Shown here: positions 59,966-64,000 of the stretch, in pieces | Layout of the letters: each line of letters begins with the position of its first letter | Position numbering within the stretch: the stretch's first letter is position 1 | Source: UBA4416 sp040387475 | GTDB taxonomy: Bacteria > Bacteroidota > Bacteroidia > B-17B0 > Aurantibacillaceae | Direction of reading: 5' to 3' | Assembly (NCBI GenBank): GCA_040387475.1 | Contig: JAZKDT010000001.1 | Span: forward strand, 372,001-436,000 | DNA: 64,000 nt | The notes under the pieces: generated by a model | What the model was told of the DNA's origin: nothing | Database searches by the model: none | What the model saw: only the letters and a program-made list of their open reading frames with translations | Translations under genes and position numbers: made by a program

Positions 59966-60928
59966 TTAAAAAATTACCTTACTAAAATCCATATCATTCA
60001 TGCATTTAAAATGTCCTTTCGGGCATTTTTTGTAACCCAATTTTGAGCAAGGACGGCAGGATAAACCCTTTACTTCCAATATCTGGGAATTTTTACCTGC
60101 CAAATACGGCCCCATGCCAAACTCCGGAATGGTGTTTCCCCATACCGAAATAATATCTTTTTTATAAGCTGCTGCGATATGCATTAAACCTGTATCGGAA
60201 GTAATGACCTTTTGCGACTGTTTAATAATTGAAGCTGATTGGTTTAGGGAGATCTTACCGCACAAATTAATGGTTTTATCAGGAAATGCTTTATGTACTT
60301 CTTCCGCAGTGGATGAATCTTCCGGACCTCCTAACAGCACCAAAGGCCATGCGCTTTTTTCGCAAATTTCCATTAACTTATTTATGGGAATGCGCTTTGT
60401 GTAATATGAGCCGCCAGCCACTAACACATGATAGCCAGGATGAAATGGAATAGGTAGAAACGAGTGAATGTCAATCGCATCTTTTTCTGAAATAAAATGA
60501 TCTAACCCTTTTTGGTCGTTTACGACGCCCAGTGTTTTTACAGTTTCGATGTAACGATCAACAATGTGTTGTGATGGTAATGAATTGATCTTGAAATTGA
60601 CCATCAACATTTTTTCCCAGTTTAACTTATTGAACGACACTGATTTTTTTCCTAAAACCGATTTTAATCTAAAGGTTCTGAAGTTATGATGCAGATCGAT
60701 GATGTAATCATAATTTTCATGTTTTAACCGGGAGGTTACTTCAGAAAGAGATTCTCCGATAGTGAAAAATTTATCGACGTAAGGATTATTTTCAATAACG
60801 CTGATGAATTTTTGTTTGGTAATAAAGTGAAGTTCAACGTCTTTTATCTGTTCTTTAATGCATCGTAAAACAGGCGTTGTTAAAACAATATCGCCAATGG
60901 AGCTAAAACGGATTATTAAAATTTTCAC
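59966..60928 (-). CDS. Glycosyltransferase family 9 (heptosyltransferase-like)
   Basis: About 320 residues if it starts at the GTG at 60928 (MKILIIRFSSIGDIVLTTPV), which I prefer because the longer frame to 61006 overlaps the divergent TatD gene. GT9 motifs are RFSSIGDIVLTTPVLRCIK at the start and TSDTGLMHIAAAYKKDIISV near the end. It transfers heptose or a related sugar to lipopolysaccharide core. A heptose epimerase gene lies 2 kb away (hldD), which fits. Confidence 0.9.
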   Translation of the reverse strand: MKILIIRFSSIGDIVLTTPVLRCIKEQIKDVELHFITKQKFISVIENNPYVDKFFTIGESLSEVTSRLKHENYDYIIDLHHNFRTFRLKSVLGKKSVSFNKLNWEKMLMVNFKINSLPSQHIVDRYIETVKTLGVVNDQKGLDHFISEKDAIDIHSFLPIPFHPGYHVLVAGGSYYTKRIPINKLMEICEKSAWPLVLLGGPEDSSTAEEVHKAFPDKTINLCGKISLNQSASIIKQSQKVITSDTGLMHIAAAYKKDIISVWGNTIPEFGMGPYLAGKNSQILEVKGLSCRPCSKLGYKKCPKGHFKCMNDMDFSKVIF

Positions 60929-60947
60929 ACGTATAATTAAAGATGCG

Positions 60948-60955
60948 TATCTTTG
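60948..60955 (+). promoter_or_regulatory. -7 promoter element of the TatD gene
   Basis: TATCTTTG, a perfect TAnnTTTG, 27 bases upstream of the ATG at 60983. No convincing TTG at the -33 distance was found. Confidence 0.55.
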
Positions 60956-60982
60956 TAATAGCAAAAATACAATTTTTATTGA

Positions 60983-61747
60983 ATGTTTATAGATACGCAT
61001 ACACACCTTTATTCAGATGAATTTGATGCTGATCGCTACGAGAAGATCAACGAAGCCTTATCCAAATCGGTGAACAAATTTTATATGCCTAATGTCGATA
61101 GTTCTACGATAGAAGGCATGCTGAAGCTGGAAGTGCATTTTCCTGACCAATGTTTTCCAATGATGGGGCTACATCCTTGTTCGGTTAAAGAAAATTACAG
61201 GGAAGAACTGGCTATCGTGAAAAAGTGGCTCGATATGCGACGCTTTTCAGCCATCGGTGAAATTGGCATTGATCTGTATTGGGATAAAACATTTATTAAA
61301 GAACAAACATTGGCGTTCAGAGAACAAATTTACTGGGCCCTGGAATATAACTATACCATTGTTATTCATTGCCGCAACGCTTTTGATGAGATCTTTTCTA
61401 TTTTGCGTTCCTATGATAAATTACCCAAAGGGATTTTTCATTGCTTTAGTGGCGATTTTATCCAGGCAGAAAAAGTACTATCATTAGGAAATTTTAAATT
61501 GGGCATTGGAGGCGTTGTTACCTTTAAAAATTCAGGTCTCGATAAAGTTGTGGAGCAAATACCATTACATGATCTTGTTCTGGAAACAGATGCGCCTTAT
61601 TTAGCACCGGTGCCTTACCGCGGTAAACGTAACGAAAGCGCTTATATCCCTTTAATTGCACAAAAAATTGCCGATATAAAGAATATTTCTGTAGAGGAAG
61701 TGGCCAGAGTTACTACCGAAAATGCCATTGAAATTTTTGAAAACTAA
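60983..61747 (+). CDS. tatD: TatD-family metal-dependent hydrolase (DNase)
   Basis: 254 residues. The metal ligands are in FIDTHTHLYSDEFD (H5, H7), GEIGIDLYWD (Glu), FHCFSGDF (His) and ETDAPYLAP (Asp). TatD enzymes have 3'-5' exonuclease or dihydroorotase-like activity on single-stranded DNA/RNA. Its last 26 bases overlap the start of the next gene. Confidence 0.95.
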   Translation: MFIDTHTHLYSDEFDADRYEKINEALSKSVNKFYMPNVDSSTIEGMLKLEVHFPDQCFPMMGLHPCSVKENYREELAIVKKWLDMRRFSAIGEIGIDLYWDKTFIKEQTLAFREQIYWALEYNYTIVIHCRNAFDEIFSILRSYDKLPKGIFHCFSGDFIQAEKVLSLGNFKLGIGGVVTFKNSGLDKVVEQIPLHDLVLETDAPYLAPVPYRGKRNESAYIPLIAQKIADIKNISVEEVARVTTENAIEIFEN

Positions 61748-62573
61748 TTCGTTCATATCGTCCCCTTTTGCAAAAGCACTTGTTTATGGTAATGTGTTTA
61801 TTGCTTTCTGCGCTTTATCGCAAGTGTTTTTAACGTACCATTTATTTCCTATCCCGGTTAACTTTGATAATAATTCTTACCTGCTCTTTGTGTTGCTGTG
61901 CACTTATCTGCAATACAATGTTCAGCGTGGTTATTACGTGGTTAATCAAAGCAATTTGGGCTCTGCACGTTCCCAGTGGACAATCAAACACAAAAAAGTA
62001 ATGCTTTACAGTATTTGTGCGGCGTTAATTATTGTGCTATTTCTGTGTAATAAATTGAGTTATTTATCTATAGGCATCATGGTTGGTGCCGAAATTATTT
62101 CAACTCTCTATTATCTACAACCTTTTAATTTAAGACGTCACGGCTACATCAAACCTTTTTTGATCTCTTTCGTGTGGGTTATCAGTTGCTGCCTGGTTCC
62201 GTTGATCGAGAACGATTTGCTGACTGCTCACAGCGTTTGGTTTATGGCGTCGCAATTTGTATTTATATCCGTGTTGTGTATGTTGTTTGATATTAAAGAT
62301 AATGAGGCCGATTATTTATCTGGTGTAAACACCTATGCTAATCGTTTTGGAGAAAATATAACCAAAGCTATTTGTGCGAGCTTGATATTGATAGGATTTA
62401 CCTGTTTTTATATATTTAACAGCAGCACAAATTATACAGTAGCATCTGTAGTGTTAAGATGCTTATTGCTTGGAACCATCATTTTTACAAATGATAGGAG
62501 GCATTCTTTTTACTACTACCTCTGGGTTGATGGTTTGCTCATCATCCAAACAGTTTTATTTTTTATGGTTTAG
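61722..62573 (+). CDS. UbiA-superfamily-like membrane protein
   Basis: 283 residues with about eight helices. LLCTYLQYNVQRGYYV replaces the usual first NDxxDxxxD motif, whereas MLFDIKDNEADYLSGVNTYA retains the second acidic motif style (DIKDxExD). UbiA proteins prenylate aromatic compounds such as quinone or haem precursors; with a broken first motif this one may not be catalytic. The ATG at 61722 overlaps the TatD gene by 26 bases; a TTG at 61737 is an alternative start. Confidence 0.7.
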   Translation: MPLKFLKTNSFISSPFAKALVYGNVFIAFCALSQVFLTYHLFPIPVNFDNNSYLLFVLLCTYLQYNVQRGYYVVNQSNLGSARSQWTIKHKKVMLYSICAALIIVLFLCNKLSYLSIGIMVGAEIISTLYYLQPFNLRRHGYIKPFLISFVWVISCCLVPLIENDLLTAHSVWFMASQFVFISVLCMLFDIKDNEADYLSGVNTYANRFGENITKAICASLILIGFTCFYIFNSSTNYTVASVVLRCLLLGTIIFTNDRRHSFYYYLWVDGLLIIQTVLFFMV

Positions 62574-62580
62574 AAGGAGG

Positions 62581-62690
62581 GTTTGGGGGTGCCCCTGCAA
62601 AGAGGCGGCAGGGTCAGGCTTTCCGTTCCAATCTTTTTGCAGGAGACAGGCATCCGCCAGCTGGTGGACTACTGCAATCCTTTACGCGGT
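62581..62690 (+). repeat. Dispersed REP-like repeat, copy 2
   Basis: Matches copy 1 block by block: TTTGGGGGTGCCCC, GGCTTTCCGTTCCAATC, CTTTTTGCAGGAGACAGGC and GCAATCCTTTACGCGG. It faces copy 3 across about 40 bases. The middle differs from copy 1 by an added GC-rich palindrome (CATCCGCCAGCTGGTGGA). Confidence 0.75.
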
Positions 62691-62731
62691 ATAATGAACA
62701 AATGAAACTTAAAGCTTAGAATTTGAAGTAA

Positions 62732-62823
62732 ACCCCGCGAGAGGGATGCAAACGAAAATCCTTTTTTGAGGAACTAAAAAAGATTGAAGTGACAGCCCGG
62801 TCTGGCTACCGCCAGACTCGTCC
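62732..62823 (-). repeat. Dispersed REP-like repeat, copy 3 (inverted)
   Basis: The reverse complement reads GGGCTGTCACTTCAATC then TTTTTTAG...AAAAGGATTT and GCATCCCTCTCGCGGGG, the same order as copies 1 and 2. At its outer end is a perfect 7-bp hairpin GTCTGGC / GCCAGAC (62800-62817). Copies 2 and 3 therefore form a convergent inverted pair. Confidence 0.7.
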
Positions 62824-62836
62824 AAAAACAAATCAT

Positions 62837-63802
62837 TTACAAATAACGTTTCCCCATCAAATAGTTGGTTACATAATCATGTACACCATCTTCTAAACTG
62901 GTAAAAGGTTTTTTATAACCCTCGCTTATAAGTTTACTCATATTGGCTTCGGTAAAATATTGGTATTTATCGCGGATATCCAGCGGGGTATCAATAAATT
63001 CAATATTTGCTTCTTTATCCAGTGCTTTAAAAGTAGCTTTTGCCAGATCTAAAAACGGACGGGCTTTACCACTGCCTAAATTGTAGATACCATTCTTTAA
63101 AGGTTCTGAGTAAGCAAAATACAATACATCAACCAGGTCTTTCACATAAACAAAATCACGTAACTGTCCGCCATCTGCATAATTGGGGTTATGCGAACGG
63201 AATAATTTCACCTGTCCTTTTTCATTGATCTGATTGAAAGAATGAAAAATCACGGAAGCCATACGTCCTTTGTGATACTCGTTGGGTCCATACACATTAA
63301 AAAATTTAAACCCCGACCATTTCGGGGGAGTTATTTTTTGTGCAATAGCCCATTTGTCGAAATCATTTTTGCTATCACCGTATGGATTCAACGGCTTTAG
63401 TAAATCAATTTTTGATTCATCATCATCATAACCAAATTCGCCCAAACCATAAGTAGCAGCCGAAGAAGCATACACCATCGGAATAAAATGCCGGGAGCAG
63501 GTTGTCCAGATTGATTTGGTATAATTTAAATTCAATTCGTTAAACAGCTCTACGCTAAATTCGGTAGTATCGGTGCGGGCACCAATATGAAAAACGAACG
63601 TTACTTCCGGAGCATGTTCTTCAAACCAGTTTAAAAATTCGGAACGGTCAATTTTCTGAACAAAATTTTTTGTATGGTAATTTTCTATTTTTTGCTCCTG
63701 GGAAAAATCATCCACTAAAATTAAGTGATCAATTCCTTCTGCATTGAGTTTAGAAATAAGGCAACTGCCTATAAAGCCTGCGGCACCTGTAATGACAATC
63801 AT
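62837..63802 (-). CDS. hldD: ADP-L-glycero-D-manno-heptose 6-epimerase
   Basis: 321 residues. The Rossmann motif is ITGAAGFIGSCL, and the extended-SDR catalytic YxxxK is YGDSK in LNPYGDSKNDF; RTDTTEFS and KFFNVYGPNEYHKGRMASV are HldD marks. It epimerises ADP-D-glycero-heptose to the L,D form for lipopolysaccharide core. The GT9 gene at 60 kb could use the product. Start ATG at 63802. Confidence 0.95.
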   Translation of the reverse strand: MIVITGAAGFIGSCLISKLNAEGIDHLILVDDFSQEQKIENYHTKNFVQKIDRSEFLNWFEEHAPEVTFVFHIGARTDTTEFSVELFNELNLNYTKSIWTTCSRHFIPMVYASSAATYGLGEFGYDDDESKIDLLKPLNPYGDSKNDFDKWAIAQKITPPKWSGFKFFNVYGPNEYHKGRMASVIFHSFNQINEKGQVKLFRSHNPNYADGGQLRDFVYVKDLVDVLYFAYSEPLKNGIYNLGSGKARPFLDLAKATFKALDKEANIEFIDTPLDIRDKYQYFTEANMSKLISEGYKKPFTSLEDGVHDYVTNYLMGKRYL

Positions 63803-63807
63803 TGGAA

Positions 63808-64000
63808 TTATTTAATGATGGTTAATTTTTTTGTAATACTGTTATTTTTGAATGATACCCGCACGCTATAATTACCTGAGTGTAATTCGGTAATATTTAA
63901 AATATGATCTACATTTCCGGCATTTACGTTTTTAGTTTCTATATAAACCAATTCGCCCATCATGTTATAAACAGATACGTTAACGTATTCGTCATGTTGT
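63808..64000 (-). CDS. C-terminal end of a T9SS-sorted protein, cut by the window edge
   Basis: The last 64 residues before the stop at 63808. Visible parts are VSVYNMMGELVYIETKNVN and LHSGNYSVRVSFKNNSITKK, which form a T9SS type A sorting domain. The body of the protein is outside the window. It runs into the epimerase gene with a six-base gap, so the two may be co-transcribed. Confidence 0.85.
   Translation of the reverse strand, partial: QHDEYVNVSVYNMMGELVYIETKNVNAGNVDHILNITELHSGNYSVRVSFKNNSITKKLTIIK

Noticed and set aside
1..64000. CRISPR arrays, tRNA or rRNA genes, prophage, integrases, toxin-antitoxin or defence loci
   Set aside because: I searched by eye for regularly spaced repeats, T-arm GTTCGAATC words and characteristic proteins and found none.

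Overview
The window is AT-rich chromosomal DNA from a member of the Bacteroidota. Four things support this. Eight encoded proteins (one cut by the right edge) carry a type IX secretion (T9SS) C-terminal sorting domain, and a likely T9SS component, PorT, is also present. Several genes are preceded by a TAnnTTTG -7 element with almost no Shine-Dalgarno sequences. A small mS38-like basic ORF follows an HU gene and precedes RNase G. A tyrosine ammonia-lyase closely resembles, from memory, the Flavobacterium flexirubin-type enzyme. Order or family cannot be fixed from this window. No rRNA, tRNA, CRISPR array, integrase or recognisable defence locus was found; this is mostly housekeeping DNA with small accessory insertions.

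Layout, left to right. 1-4.8 kb: the 5' part of leuS, a dispersed palindromic repeat, two T9SS cargo genes and a small membrane protein. 4.8-8.6 kb: a deoC operon in which an active aldehyde dehydrogenase and a shorter catalytic-residue-free ALDH protein look like a split ALDH16; a 443-bp unit made of a DUF559 endonuclease-like gene bounded by 32-bp inverted repeats sits between the two halves. 8.7-11 kb: cysC overlapping two GNAT-type acyltransferase genes. 11-17.3 kb: a GT-C-like membrane protein, a ComM/YifB AAA protein, a MerR regulator with a cobalamin-binding domain, a DUF4296 lipoprotein and an M20 amidohydrolase. 17.3-25.8 kb: a beta-helix T9SS protein, an ABC-2 exporter with a hotdog dehydratase-like protein, DUF4412, YraN, an ECF sigma/anti-sigma pair and a LysM lytic transglycosylase. 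26-29 kb: a four-gene run with a normal SCO protein, a degenerate SCO-like neighbour and a TM2 protein.

29-36 kb: RluD, T9SS and PASTA genes on the minus strand, then HU, a TPR protein, a 29-residue mS38-like protein and RNase G on the plus strand, the last behind a structured leader. 36-41.4 kb: a W/Y/H-rich exported protein and three T9SS cargo genes. 42.9-49 kb: a compact aryl polyene/flexirubin-type block (acyltransferase, ACP, ketosynthase, ketoreductase, tyrosine ammonia-lyase) with a divergent methyltransferase and a truncated haemoglobin. The ABC exporter and hotdog gene at 19-21.4 kb could be a detached part of the same pathway. 49.5-64 kb: eukaryote-like ileS, a histone-H1-like/DksA fusion, lspA, PorT, an FAD oxidoreductase, NDH-2, HemJ-like, thioesterase, GT9, TatD, a UbiA-like membrane protein, heptose epimerase and the end of another T9SS gene.

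The observations most worth following are the inverted-repeat-bounded DUF559 unit inside the ALDH operon, the REP-like sequence in frame inside a coding gene at 56.46 kb, the dispersed REP copies at both ends of the window, and the MerR-B12 protein that keeps the CarH Wx9EH signature but has Gln in place of the photoadduct His.
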